Origin: Actinostola sp. cb2023
Taxonomy: Eukaryota; Cnidaria; Anthozoa; Actiniaria; Actinostolidae
DNA length: 64,000 nucleotides
Reading direction: 5' to 3'
Assembly (NCBI GenBank): GCA_033675265.1
Contig: JAUJYZ010000478.1
Location: 33,783-97,782 of the forward strand
Part shown: in pieces, positions 23,326-32,500 of the stretch
Layout: each line of letters opens with the position of its first letter
Numbering within the stretch: position 1 is the first letter of the stretch
Notes under the pieces: model-generated
Database searches by the model: none
What the model was told of the DNA's origin: nothing
The model's input: the letters and a program-made list of their open reading frames with translations, nothing else
Translations under genes and position numbers: made by a program

Positions 23326-26300
23326 TGCCCCCCCCCCTGCCTATGCCCCTGCCATCATCAGGATAGATTCAGATGCAAAAGAAAATCCTGGCAATGACTT
23401 GTACATTGAAAGTTTCTCACTTACCACTACGCCTTTAAGTACTTCTGTGGTAATTGAAGGCAGCACTCTGTCATCGTAATCCTCACCAAGATTCATGTAT
23501 ATGTTGGGAAGAGATGCAGATTTAGGTCTGAACAGAATCCTGAGGGTAATGTTGACTGTCTGTAAATCTAAAATCCAAAAATGATTTTGAAAGTCACTAA
23601 TCTGCACGAATACCAGTGTCACAGCTTTGAATCAGTCTATAAAATTGCTCGTCCAACAATCAACAACACTGTACAGTACCGCCCAAAAGTTTGTCACGCT
23701 TTTTCGGGATATATCGGTACCGATTACCGAAATATTGGTTGACCAAGCAATATTTCAGTTGGCGCCAAGCGATATTTTGGTTGCCGGCAAATGATATTTT
23801 CGTTGACCAAGCGATATATCGGTTGCCGCCAAACGATATTTCGGTTGACCAAGCGATATATCGGTTGACCATGCCATGCCATTTCATTTGTTGTCATGTA
23901 TGAACAACTGCATGATATTCTAGTTATGAGATTAGAAGTTACTGCACTTCTAGACAAAGGATGCTTAATTACTCAGGATTAACCTCGATTTAAAGAATAA
24001 TCAGCATTAAAGTGTTGGCCGTAATAGTGTGGTTGGCCTTAAAGTGCTACTTAGACGAAAATCGATCGAAGTTTAATTTAGCTGAAACTTCATTGAATAA
24101 TTCTTCAAGGGTCTAATAATAACTAGTTAAAATCTTTTTTCGATATTCCAGAGGGAAGTACTATATTTTCATGAATCTTTAGAGGAGTCGGTGACGTCAT
24201 CTACTCAACCCAACATTCAGCTCCATACATTTCTTTGTATTTTGTGAGTCAAAATATCTCAATGTTTTGTTCAGATAACAGCTCTGCATTGAAGACAACT
24301 GGTCAGACAATCAATCCTAAGCACAAATAATGTAAGAAAACTCCTTCACCCAAACTTTTAGCTTCATAGAAATAAAATAATTCAAGAAACTAAACACAAA
24401 GAAATGTATGAAGCGAAGCTGTGTTGATTGTTAGGGTTGAGTAGATGACCTCACTGACACTTCTAAAGATTTATAAAAATGTAATACTTCCCATAGGAAT
24501 TTTGAGAAAACACATTAACCAGTAATTGTATGGCTCTTTGAGATTATTTCAGTGAAGTTTCAGCTAAATTAAACTTCGATCGATTTTCGTCTAAGTAGCA
24601 CTTTAATAACAAGGTGTCTGGATTAAACCTTGGAGTAGCTGTAATTACATATAAAACCCGTATAATAACTGATAACAATGCTTTTACCTTTGCTTCCAGT
24701 AGTTACAGGAATATTCCTTGGCCTAGTACGGATATCAAATATAATGGGTCGCTGTACCCATGGTATTAAAAAGTGTGTCCCTTCACCAATTACATCAGGT
24801 TTCACTCCCTGAAATCTGTCAAAAATGACAGCGCGGTGACCACCATCAACTAGAAAGAAAAAATATGTCAGATATCAGAATGCATTATCATGAATACATA
24901 AGTAATAGATACAATATGAGTGGCCGTGTTGTATGAGATATTCGGCTCGTGATTGTAGATCTTATACAACATGGACGCGAATATTGTATCGGACTTATCA
25001 TATTTACAGATGTATAATATCTTGTTCTACTATATTTTCAAGATACCAGTAAGTTTGGCCGAGAAAATCAAAGTTTTAGTCTATGCAAATCAAGACGATT
25101 TTGTATCAAAAATACAAGCTCTTCCATGGCTATGATTGCTATTGTGTTTCCTCGTGAATTATTAATGAATAATTTATATTTCTCTATACAGAGCCCTTCT
25201 GAAAATCAGCTCTGCTGACGTAGGCCGTCTGTCAAAAGATTTTATAAATAAATTAAAAAAAAGATAAGGCCAAATAACAAACTGCCCTCCAGAAAACGTG
25301 CATTCAGCAGGCGGAAATTTAATTGAGAAGGCCACAAATTCATTTGCAGCCCTGTTGCTCATTTGCTGAGACACATGTACATCATATGATTGCTGTTAAC
25401 CAATCACATTTGGTCTTATACACCCTATGCAATACTCGATTTCTGTACTTTGCATAAATTTGCAAAAACTGAAAGAATAGCGAGTTAAGTAAAGGTAAGA
25501 TAATAGATTGAAAGATCATCGACAGTTTAGTAATTACCCCAAAAGTGCATTAATAAAAATAAAACCACCATAAAGTAATAAGCATTTGAAAGGTGCAAAA
25601 TACATGGAAACGAGGCAATTAGGGCCAAAGTCCGGTTTCTGGTACAAATCTTTGTAATTTCAAATCACTAGATGCAAACTTTTCAAGATTTCGTAGTACA
25701 GCCCTAAAATTTGGTATGTTCATTATTGAAAACCCTCTCTTCAAAGAGATGGTCAGATATTGCTGTAATATATTCCCAATAACAAAGGAAATCAGATACA
25801 GTCATTTGCAAAAATTCTGGCCGCCACGATATATCAATATATCAATATATCGGGTGCATTATGGGTAATTAAATAATACTATTTTGAGTTTCCTAACTTA
25901 TTAAATGAAGCAAAATTTACAAACAACAAACGTAAGACTAAAATAAACATTATACTAAATATTTCTACCAACTTTGCTGGCGTTAATCCGCTTAAAGGGG
26001 AATTTTCGATTATTTAATTACCCAGAATGCACCCGATATATTGATATATTGATATTTCGTAGCGGCCAGAATTTTTACAAATGACTGTATAAGGTCTATA
26101 TATTGACGATAATGATAATAATGTGACTTTTGTCACGCAAATGATACTACTCAGGCCACAAATAAACAATATGCCCTCCAAAAGTCACATTACAGAGTTT
26201 TAGCAAACACAACGCGACATAAGATCACGACGTTAGATGACGAATATATCACATTTGATCATTTGATCATTGCGTGACTACCGTGCGACGTCAAGTTCAC

Positions 26301-28215
26301 GACGCCATTTCACTTGTTTTCACGTCCTCTTCATGACGATGAAGACACCAACGGTCGTTTTCACAGTTATTCGTCAGTGCGCATGCCGTCCTCTTTCACG
26401 TCACGTCGTGTTTGCTAAATGTCTCTATTATTGTCTTATTTGTGTTGCCGTTTGGGTGTCGACCTGTTATAATTTCTGAGGCAGATGAAGGGCTTGATTG
26501 AAACCCATAAAGTTGTTCAATAAAAGGCAGGGATGCCCTTTTCAAGCTCAGGCTTTCACTAGCAATGCAAGCACACCAAGCATAAATAATACTTGTGTCA
26601 GGTGAAAATAGGCCCGATGTAACCAAAAGTACAAGCACAAGAAATGGTTCCTTGTCCCTTAATGCTTGCGCTTATGCCTATGCTAGCATCAGGCCCATTG
26701 TCACAGTGCAATAACTAGCTAGGCCACTTGTGCTTGCATTTGTTATCAATTATTATTAATACATACATAAACTTTATTACCGTGTCAACTAATCAGGGAC
26801 ACTTAATTTAAACACAACTAGACGCTCTTCTAGCGTGAAGTCGGGCTTCTAAATGAAATGTAACCTATTTGAACTAAATATAGATATCCTATAGTGCGAT
26901 TTTCAGTGCGATTGAAACAGTTTTTGGTTGCTCGTCGTTGCATGACTCGAGCTCGATAGAACATGCTTTCCTTGCAATTTCAGTACTGCGAACTTTACAG
27001 TATATCAGTAAAAACGTTAATAGCCCGACTTCACGCTACTAGAGCGTCCTGTTTCAATCTAAATTTGGATTTAGACGAGAAAAGACTTTTATTTTGGCCC
27101 CTTGACCTCCGGTGCTTTCCCTGATTGGTTTGTGCTTTGTAATCTTTCTTGGCCAGACTTCATGTCTAGGTGCATGCGCTGTAGAACCCAATATGCTTTT
27201 TGGGGTCGACGAAGAAGAACGCTCTGCATTTCTAGAGTCGGGCTCCTTCCACAGGAAGCCCGACTAATTATAAGCAAAGATTTTACTGATTGATAAATGA
27301 TATAGATACAGGGCTTCTGACAGGTTGCACGGTTGCGGATCCACACAATTAGGTTAAACCCACACAATCCCGCACAATTCCTCAAAATCTGCAAAATTCC
27401 GCACAATTTGTTGAAAATTTTCATTAAAACAGACACTCCTCTTGATCACTATGGTTTTGGGAAAAATTGATGGATATTTTTATGCCATTTACCTTCGAAA
27501 ACACGTCCAGAAATCCCTTGTTTTGTTCGAACGGCTTGAGCAGATGTAAAAAAACGACAAGGCGTTCCATTCATAGCTTGCGCAGGCCTGGGCTCTAGTT
27601 TGTAAAAAAAGCCAAGGTGTTCCATTCGCTTCAATGATCGTTTTGCTCTCAAGTGTAAATTTGAGGTTTGTTTTTGGGTCGATTTTGCGAGTTTGAAAGA
27701 AATCAATCAAAATAATACCTTCTCTGATATCCATTCCTTCAAATTAAAGCGATCTGGACATTTTGGGGTCAATTTTCTGGGAGAAATGTGTACCGAAACG
27801 ATAAGCGTCAATTAGTGTTTCAGACTCGAGAGCTTTGTTTACACTCTGCTCGAACGTCAAAACGAATTAGCTTTTATAACAAGACTGAAAAATTTCTTAG
27901 CCTCTTAAAATTTCTTAAAATATTGTGCAATCCCGCACAATTTCCCACACAATCGATGTTTTTTCCCGCACAATTTACGTCCAAAATCCTGCACAATTTT
28001 ACTTTTTTTCCCACAACCTGTCAGATGCCCTGTAGATATTAAAGCTATTAAATTTTATGTATAAATTAAGCATAATATGTGCACCTCTCAACTTAACTGA
28101 TATCGATGTTCTACTGGATTAAAGCTGTCTTTAATTTTGCAAGTATTTCAGATGGTACAAATTGACTATACAGGGGATTAGGCAGGGGGAGGTCACAGGG
28201 TGTCTGTGACCCCAG

Positions 28216-28251
<36 letters not shown>

Positions 28252-29258
28252 TTCCTCTGAGTCTACTCTTCAAATTTAGATGTTTGAGGAGGGGAGGGGG
28301 GATTTGGTGGTGAACGATATGGAGTGAGACCCTCTCAATGGAAAATCCTGGCTACGCCTCTGCGTATTGGGGCATTAGGGTTTGCGGTGTTGTGGTGCTG
28401 GGCAATATTTTTTGCGGTGTTGCGGTGAAAAAAATTAAACATTGCGTTGTTACGGTGATCGTAAATCCTGCGGGATGCGGTGTTTGTGTTTCTAACCCTA
28501 CAGTGTTCAGTGAAGCGATATATTACTTGCGAAGTTGTGGTGTACGTCACACCATTTTCAGAAAGGGTTTTCATTTTGGTCAGTTTTCGGGGGGTTTTCG
28601 GTGATGCGGTGTTTCCGGAAAATTTTTGCGGTGTTGAGGTGTTCAGAACCCCCCAATGTCCCCCTCATTAAATGTACAACATGGACATTGTACTTGTATA
28701 TTCATTTACATTCACCCCTCGATAAGCAGGGCACCGTTGGATTTATAAACTCTTACTGACTTGACCAATCAAGGTCAGAATTTATACTTGTACTAAAACA
28801 GTGCTGCAGGGACGAGACAAAGGTGTACTGTTCCAGAGAGCTACATGTAGGTACATTGTATCTGCCAATCGTACGCATATGGGATGGGATGGGATGTAAG
28901 CTTAATTGTGGGAAGTATGACTCAGCATAATTCCTTGTACGCTCAATAATCGGAAAAAATCACAGTGAAATTCCCTGTAGATACCAAATTACTGAAGATC
29001 GACGAGACGATCGCAATAAAAGCGCTTGCACGAGATCAGCATGCAAGGATGAACTCAAAGCATGCTCGATGCAAGAATTGCATCATAAAATACATGTACG
29101 CACATCATGACAACATTACAGTCAAATGATTGAATAACAACAACAACTGAACAGAGACAGCAATACTGACCATTAAATAGAGCGGTATTAATAACCCCAC
29201 CGACCACAGCAACTCCTACACCAAGCCCTGCAATTTTATTGAAGAAACTGGTTGCCAT
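6528..29258 (-). CDS. PHB1: Prohibitin-1, complete 8-exon gene
   Basis: Prohibitin-1 pairs with prohibitin-2 in ring-shaped scaffolds of the mitochondrial inner membrane. Exons on the minus strand, in order: 29258-29171, 24849-24688, 23567-23425, 12516-12475, 10740-10666, 9066-9012, 8083-8043, 6746-6528. All seven introns are GT-AG, phases agree, and the sum is 825 nt (274 aa plus stop), against 272 aa in human. Seen in the product: a hydrophobic N-terminal anchor (about residues 7-28), [18 protein letters not shown], the SPFH signature [35 protein letters not shown], the coiled-coil [10 protein letters not shown], and a C-terminus [14 protein letters not shown]. The start is the ATG opening the hydrophobic anchor. 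Introns are 0.9-10.9 kb and full of mobile elements, yet no exon is damaged. A possible minus-strand AATAAA lies at 6366-6361. Identity is very secure; exact junctions are inferred from reading frame and consensus. Confidence 0.96.
6796..7440. repeat. CAGA-based tandem array with 50-bp higher-order period
   Basis: Units of CAGACAGACATTGACAGA and TAGTTATAGGTAGACAGA. From about 7100 to 7400 the pattern repeats exactly every 50 bp (for example CATTGACAGATAGTTATAGG at 7161, 7211, 7261, 7311 and 7361). It lies in PHB1 intron 7, about 50 bp from exon 8. Confidence 0.95.
7653..7950. mobile_element. hAT-like MITE with 8-bp TSD in PHB1 intron 7
   Basis: The duplication CTACAGTC lies at 7645-7652 and 7951-7958. 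The ends are CCAGGGGGGGGTACTCC and GAGTACCCCCC plus a C run of about 35 (7908-7945). The interior repeats ACCCAAAAAAAGTCC-like units. Confidence 0.75.
8325..8880. repeat. AATAAGCGCCCCCTCCCT tandem array and related repeat
   Basis: About 13 copies of an 18-bp unit lie at 8630-8860. Related sequence (AATAAGCACCCCCTTCCG) lies on both sides of a C run of about 29 at 8377-8405. In PHB1 intron 6. Confidence 0.85.
9579..10008. mobile_element. Hairpin MITE in PHB1 intron 5
   Basis: ACTTCTCATACTCATTAATT and complement at 9981-10008. The interior holds a TTTGAAATGGATTTCAAAG hairpin (9673-9742). Confidence 0.7.
10222..10533. mobile_element. TAGACCTTTTTACCGATA hairpin MITE, copy 1
   Basis: The ends ATAGACCTTTTTACCGATAC and complement include the GCGGCCAT stretch. 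The right half is nearly identical to 63659-63776. In PHB1 intron 5. Confidence 0.8.
10792..12275. mobile_element. Element related to family B with 160-bp inverted arms
   Basis: The arms 11065-11224 and 12117-12270 are inverted copies (AATGAAGGGGTGTCCATGAA and complement). The segment 10861-11050 is nearly identical to 37503-37692. The interior holds a stretch reading [15 protein letters not shown] on the minus strand that recurs in family B. In PHB1 intron 4. Confidence 0.6.
12886..14292 (+). mobile_element. DNA transposon with 6-bp TSD and CGGBP1/hAT-like zinc finger
   Basis: The ends are CAGAGCATCTGATAGAGTGCG and its near-complement CGCACTCTACCAGATGCTCTG, flanked by ATTCAA on both sides (12880-12885, 14293-14298). 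Subterminal regions repeat the motif CGCACTATT. A frame from 13360 encodes about 60 aa with [17 protein letters not shown], which resembles the BED-like zinc finger of CGGBP1 and related hAT transposases. It frameshifts near 13530 (reading on as [13 protein letters not shown]), and a TTAA MITE (13579-14136) interrupts it. Non-autonomous or dead. Confidence 0.65.
13579..14136. mobile_element. TTAA-flanked inverted-repeat element, family A
   Basis: TTAA lies at 13575-13578 and 14137-14140. The ends AGGGGGACTAGTACGTAAAT and complement extend into about 190-bp inverted arms that meet around GTGACGTCACTG. TTAA sites suggest a piggyBac-class transposase. The element sits inside the CGGBP1-like frame of the element at 12886-14292. 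A second copy lies at 33797-36714 and a diverged relative at 24043-24602. Confidence 0.8.
14539..16860 (+). mobile_element. Decayed Penelope-like retroelement (RT plus GIY-YIG endonuclease)
   Basis: It lies in PHB1 intron 3, antisense to the gene. The coding sequence is broken by frameshifts and stops into frames around 14539-15033, 15194-15409, 15410-15910 and 16012-16689. RT landmarks: [55 protein letters not shown] and the catalytic RRYIDDVIG. The last frame carries a Cys cluster (CRHPRCHTC) and a GIY-YIG nuclease, [18 protein letters not shown] then [11 protein letters not shown]. This order is the hallmark of Penelope-like elements. The 3' flank carries a hammerhead-like motif at 16812-16838. 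The 5' end is not defined. It is inactive because of frame breaks. Confidence 0.9.
16812..16838 (+). ncRNA. Hammerhead-ribozyme-like motif at the Penelope 3' end
   Basis: CTGATGA (16812-16818) is followed by A, a 4-bp stem GGGC/GCCC closed by TAT, then GAAAC (16831-16835) and GTC (16836-16838). The order CTGATGA, helix II, GAAAC, GTC is that of a minimal hammerhead core, and such motifs are known in Penelope-like elements. The extra A before the stem and the short helices make activity uncertain. Confidence 0.55.
17024..17131. repeat. 108-bp short version of the 785-2106 element
   Basis: AACAATTAGACAACTCG and complement form the ends; the centre is a GTTGACTATC hairpin. It directly follows TAGTTTGTTTATACTA, as at 783/785. 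Confidence 0.75.
17862..18068. mobile_element. GAGTCGTTTTCGTATGAG MITE, copy 1
   Basis: The ends GAGTCGTTTTCGTATGAG and CTCATACGATAACGACTC are flanked by TA. The interior contains ACGGTACGGTTCGTGCCGTG and CCAATCAGAATGCTTGG-like segments in common with the other copies. Confidence 0.85.
18490..18573 (-). repeat. tRNA-derived sequence (SINE head or tRNA pseudogene)
   Basis: Read on the minus strand, TGGTATAGTGGTAAAG looks like an A box and GGTTCGAATCT is a near-perfect B box about 35 nt later, with a recognisable anticodon arm between (loop CTAGCAA). The acceptor and T stems pair poorly. The purine-rich sequence that follows fits a SINE body or decayed flank. Confidence 0.45.
18630..19751. mobile_element. 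TTAA-flanked element with GC-rich ends
   Basis: TTAA lies at 18626-18629 and 19752-19755. The ends AGGGGCACTGTCACAACGCG and CGTGTCGTGACAGTGCCCCT are inverted and followed by GCGCATGCG. The interior (1.1 kb) has no recognised coding region. Confidence 0.8.
20644..20696. repeat. Near-perfect 53-bp hairpin
   Basis: AGCAAGGGGAAGTTTTATAG pairs with its complement across a very short AT centre. Confidence 0.85.
21102..22183. mobile_element. MULE-like element with 9-bp TSD and long TIRs
   Basis: The 9-bp duplication AACACTGAA lies at 21093-21101 and 22184-22192. TIRs of about 260 bp start GGGTCTCTGTAAAGTGCAG and contain tandem CCGGA/CGCCGGA units, an A/T-rich stretch, and TAATTGAGGTCGGTGTTA at the inner end. 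A 9-bp TSD and long TIRs fit the Mutator superfamily. No transposase is present. The interior holds a run of 61 G (21823-21883). Confidence 0.8.
22665..23000. repeat. Dispersed repeat, partner at 25030-25170
   Basis: CCAGTAAGTTTGGCCGAGAA, then GTCTATGCAAATC and GATTTTGTATCAAAAATACA, occur in both places. The copy here also has an inverted second half. A related inverted copy lies at about 17590-17800. Confidence 0.65.
23137..23351. mobile_element. GGGGCGTAGCCAGG repeat, copy 1
   Basis: The ends are CAGGGGCGTAGCCAGGATTT and CTGCCTATGCCCCTG, with CCATC on both sides (23132-23136, 23352-23356). G and C homopolymers (C run about 23287-23325) lie within. Copies 2 and 3 are at 28171-28362 (inverted) and 40703-40840 (inverted). 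It ends about 75 bp from PHB1 exon 3. Confidence 0.75.
24043..24602. mobile_element. TTAA-flanked element, diverged family A relative
   Basis: TTAA lies at 24039-24042 and 24603-24606. The ends are AGTGCTACTTAGACGAAAAT and complement. Arms share TTTAGCTGAAACTTCA and the GTGACGTCA centre with the elements at 13579 and 33797. In PHB1 intron 2, ending about 80 bp from exon 2. Confidence 0.8.
25799..26087. mobile_element. TA-flanked MITE, copy 1 of 2
   Basis: TA lies on both sides. TIRs CAGTCATTTGCAAAAATTCT extend through GGCCGCCACGATATATC and GGGTGCATTATGGGTAATTA. It is 289 bp. The second copy at 58024-58282 is inverted. Confidence 0.85.
26090..26815. other. No gene recognised
   Basis: Unique-looking intronic sequence of PHB1 intron 1, with only short frames and no strong inverted repeats. 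Confidence 0.4.
26819..27270. mobile_element. Hairpin-ended insertion pair (GACGCTCT..AGCGTGAAGTCGGGC)
   Basis: CTAGACGCTCTTCTAGCGTG (26819 on) is mirrored by CACGCTACTAGAGCGTC near 27035-27050. A hairpin AGTCGGGCTCCTTCC-ACA-GGAAGCCCGACT follows at about 27226-27268. The same hairpins bracket 33890-34552. Confidence 0.55.
27309..28032. mobile_element. 6-bp-TSD element with CCGCACAATTT subterminal repeats
   Basis: TAGATA lies on both sides (27303-27308, 28033-28038). The ends CAGGGCTTCTGACAGGTTG and CAACCTGTCAGATGCCCTG are inverted, and subterminal units CCGCACAATTT recur near both ends. The architecture matches the element at 12886-14292 (CAGAGCATCTGATAG ends, CGCACTATT units, 6-bp TSD). No transposase recognised. 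Confidence 0.75.
28171..28362. mobile_element. GGGGCGTAGCCAGG repeat, copy 2
   Basis: Inverted relative to copy 1: it begins CAGGGGATTAGGCAGGGGG and ends GGAAAATCCTGGCTACGCCT. It contains GAGTCTACTCTTCAAATTTA as in the other copies, and a C run of about 40. Confidence 0.75.
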
Positions 29259-29598
29259 CTTGACTTGTCTTGTCTAAAATGACCACGTGTTCCACGAACG
29301 TCACTAGGGACACGACAGGGGAGGAGGGGGAGGGGAGCGGTCGTTTAGACATACCCTTTATCAGAATTGTAATAAATTCTACCGTCTTTTACTTAGTACC
29401 AACATCAAAAGAATAATATATCTAGATGAAGACGATTGATTTTATTTCTAAATATGGTTTATAAAGTAAAGGTTTTCTTTGTAGAAGATTTTAAATTGAA
29501 TACGCGGGCTTCCTGTGTATGGATATCCCCGGGGTGGCCATGGCTAAGTTTAAGGGCCCACCACGTGAGAGCTCTCTTTGCTTTGCCTTGGAATCAGT
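29259..29598. promoter_or_regulatory. Putative bidirectional promoter between PHB1 and RPS26
   Basis: The two start codons diverge about 340 bp apart. The interval holds a purine-rich GC-box-like stretch (GGGGAGGAGGGGGAGGGGAG around 29320-29340) and, on the RPS26 side, a pyrimidine tract CTCTCTTTGCTTTGCC just before the tentative RPS26 ATG, as expected for a TOP-type ribosomal-protein transcript. No TATA box stands out. The role is inferred from layout and assumes RPS26 exon 1 is placed correctly. Confidence 0.55.
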
Positions 29599-32500
29599 AT
29601 GGTGGGTTTACGAATTGACTCAAATAAATCGTCTTTTTACACCCATAAATACATCTGATACCTCCAATAATTATCAGTATGGATTTTTAAATGTATAAAG
29701 TTTGTCTCGGTGATATTTTTGATCTTGTGTGCTCCCTAAACTAAACGAAAATTGAACTAAAAGTTAGAATCGAATTCAAAATGGCTGCCACATGGTTTTG
29801 AGAAGGAAGAAAGAAATGATGTGTTTTAATATTGTATTGCTCTTTAAGGATTAGAGTTAAAGTTTTCTCTGGTGTAGCATATAATTTTACTCTGAACTAA
29901 AAGAAATTTTGGCGAAGTAATGGTTAAATTCAGGAAAATCGTAGCTGCTTTAAACTTACACTGAATTGAAGTTTTTATCAGTTTTTGTGAATTTCCCACC
30001 CGTACAATTTCGTCTTGGAAACTTCTTTCATGTGCAAAATGTATTAAGTTTGTACGAGTAAAGCATTCTATGTATATTGTAGCAAGTTTCCCTCTATTTA
30101 AGTTTGTGGTAAACTGCATTTTAAGAAAATCTCAATCAGTTCAATTATTGCAATATGTGAAAATTGCTATTGTATTTAGATTTAAGTCTCCCCGATTGTT
30201 AGGGCACTTGATTTTGAGACATTAATAAAGTCATTATTATTATTATTATTATTATATATTAATAATTTAAATGTATTTTTTAGACTCAAAAGAGGCGTAA
30301 TTGTGGGCGATCCAAGCACGGGCGTGGTCACGTCAAATTTGTGCGCTGCACAAACTGTGCTCGCTGTGTCCCTAAAGACAAGGCCATTAAGAAGTTTGTC
30401 ATTAGAAATATTGTAGAAGCTGCAGCCGTCAGGGACATTGCTGATGCTAGTGTCTATGAAGGTACATAGAAACTAATATCAGACAACAGATGTAGTTCTC
30501 AGCACTAGCCGTGGGTTGGTGTAAGTTTGGACCAATATGTAGCAATTGCTGGTTTGCATGTAACGTCAGGCCATATTGTTCTCTGACAACAAGGCACTCC
30601 TTGTTAGTTTGTCTTGTTTGTACCACCAACACACCACCAACATGGACACTATGTTTTATTCCTTAAATATCCAGGGATTGTTTGCAAACCAGCAATAGTA
30701 CAGTTGTAGGTGCCACCTTCAGATCTTCTGCTGTTTATTTTTAAGCTCTTTCAGTGTGTTGGCGGTCATCATCTGTCTTTCGCCACTGGTCTTGTGCTTA
30801 GAGTGATGGCACTTAACCCGTGAAACAGATATTAGCCATGTAGATACTTGGGACTAAACACTGTAATTGCATTGTTTTGTTTTGATTTGACTATTAGTCA
30901 CTAACTATTAGATTTTGTTTCACGGGTTAAGTGCCATCACTCTAAGTGCCATCACTCTATCCAATCACTTCAACCAATAGACCTTATGCATAATGACGTA
31001 ATATGACTACAACTACCAGAATGCTTTGCGCATCTTCTTTTGTGAGATAATTAGTACGCTTTGTCTTAGCTAGTGAATTGTGAACATTACTTAAACATCA
31101 CTTGGCAGCTAAAACTGAATTACGTAATTTACAATTGATTGAATTAACTCGAGCGAATAAAAGACACAAAAATCTAGAGAAAAAAAAGAAATTTCGCAAA
31201 GCATTCTGGTAGTTGCAGTCACATTATGCATAAGGTCTAATGTTGGCAATGGTTTACTTTTACTCAGTAATAATCCAATTTTGAACTAAAAAGATGGCAT
31301 TTTAAACTCATTTCAGTTTACGCTCTTCCAAAGCTATATGTTAAACTCCACTACTGCGTGAGCTGTGCTATCCACTCTAAGGTGGTCCGTAACAGGTCCA
31401 GAGAAGCCAGAAAAATTAGGACCCCACCCCCAAGGTTCCAACGCAAGGTAAAATTGCAGTTTTGTTTGTTACTACCATTTGCGATCAACTGTATAGCGTA
31501 AACTATTTTGACGGTTGTTTCTAGTTTCAAACGTTAGGTTTGCTGGCGGCTGCGGCTTCGTTTGTAGGCGTGAATGTTATGGTTTTGACATGCAACTTGT
31601 CAACGTTTGACAGGTCTATTCTTAGCATTTTGGCATGGGAAACTATACATTTTTCAGGTTTTAGCACAATTAGGAATACGATCATACTATACGATCTCTG
31701 ACTGTTGCAAAAAGATGGATTCACTGAAAGTTAACAGCTTTGGGCGCTCATTTAAACCTGGCGTTTCAATTTCTAACGATCTAAGATCAGCCATAATTGA
31801 TGAAATCGTACGATTGGGTGGTGATCGGACAACATTTTTTCTTCCTCAAAGAGCTTGCTTCGACATTTCGAAAATGCTAAAAATTTCGCCGATTACGGTG
31901 AAAAAAGTTTGGAATAGATTTTGTGATGAGTATAATGAAGAGCGTTTCTCAGTTGGAGGTGATCAAACAAGCAAACTGCAGGCCGACGATCTGGAATTAA
32001 TTGAAACTTTGAAAAAGTACAGAGGCTCCATTATACGCCATCTTAGAGGAATTTGGAAATGTAGGCGGAAACATATCTATTTCAGCCATATCGCGTGCGC
32101 TTAAATCGCGAATGCAGTCAGGACAAAGATACAATTACATCGTAATATTCTGGCCCATTCAGTGAAACAATCAAGTTGACCGTCGAGTTGGGAGATTCTA
32201 CTTTTCTCACAACTTCGATGCATCGCTCACCGATAGGAGCGTGCCCATAAAGGCGGGTTCCTATATCGGGATACTTCACTCCAGCTTCGTCGAAGAATTT
32301 TAACCGCCTTGGATCCTTTGCGGAAAGATAATCAATGAAAAGTTGAGTGTACATGATATTCTGGAAGGTAAATCTCTGAAGATTGACGTGAGTAATTTTT
32401 TTTGCGTGTGTATTTTTGTCCTGACTGCATTCGCGATTTTAGCGCACGCGATATGGCTGAAATAGATATGTTTCCGCCTACATTTCCAAATTCCTCTAAG

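Noticed and set aside
26821..26850. Bacterial-style intrinsic terminator (GACGCTC..AGCGTG hairpin)
   Set aside because: Eukaryotic context and the same hairpin recurs at transposon ends, so a mobile-element terminus is the better reading.
29436..29618. 60-codon frame spanning the tentative RPS26 exon 1
   Set aside because: No family resemblance; the RPS26 start uses a different frame context and only its ATG.
31607..32104. Independent 165-aa plus-strand gene in RPS26 intron 3
   Set aside because: It is the inverted duplicate arm of the transposase frame on the minus strand, not a separate gene.
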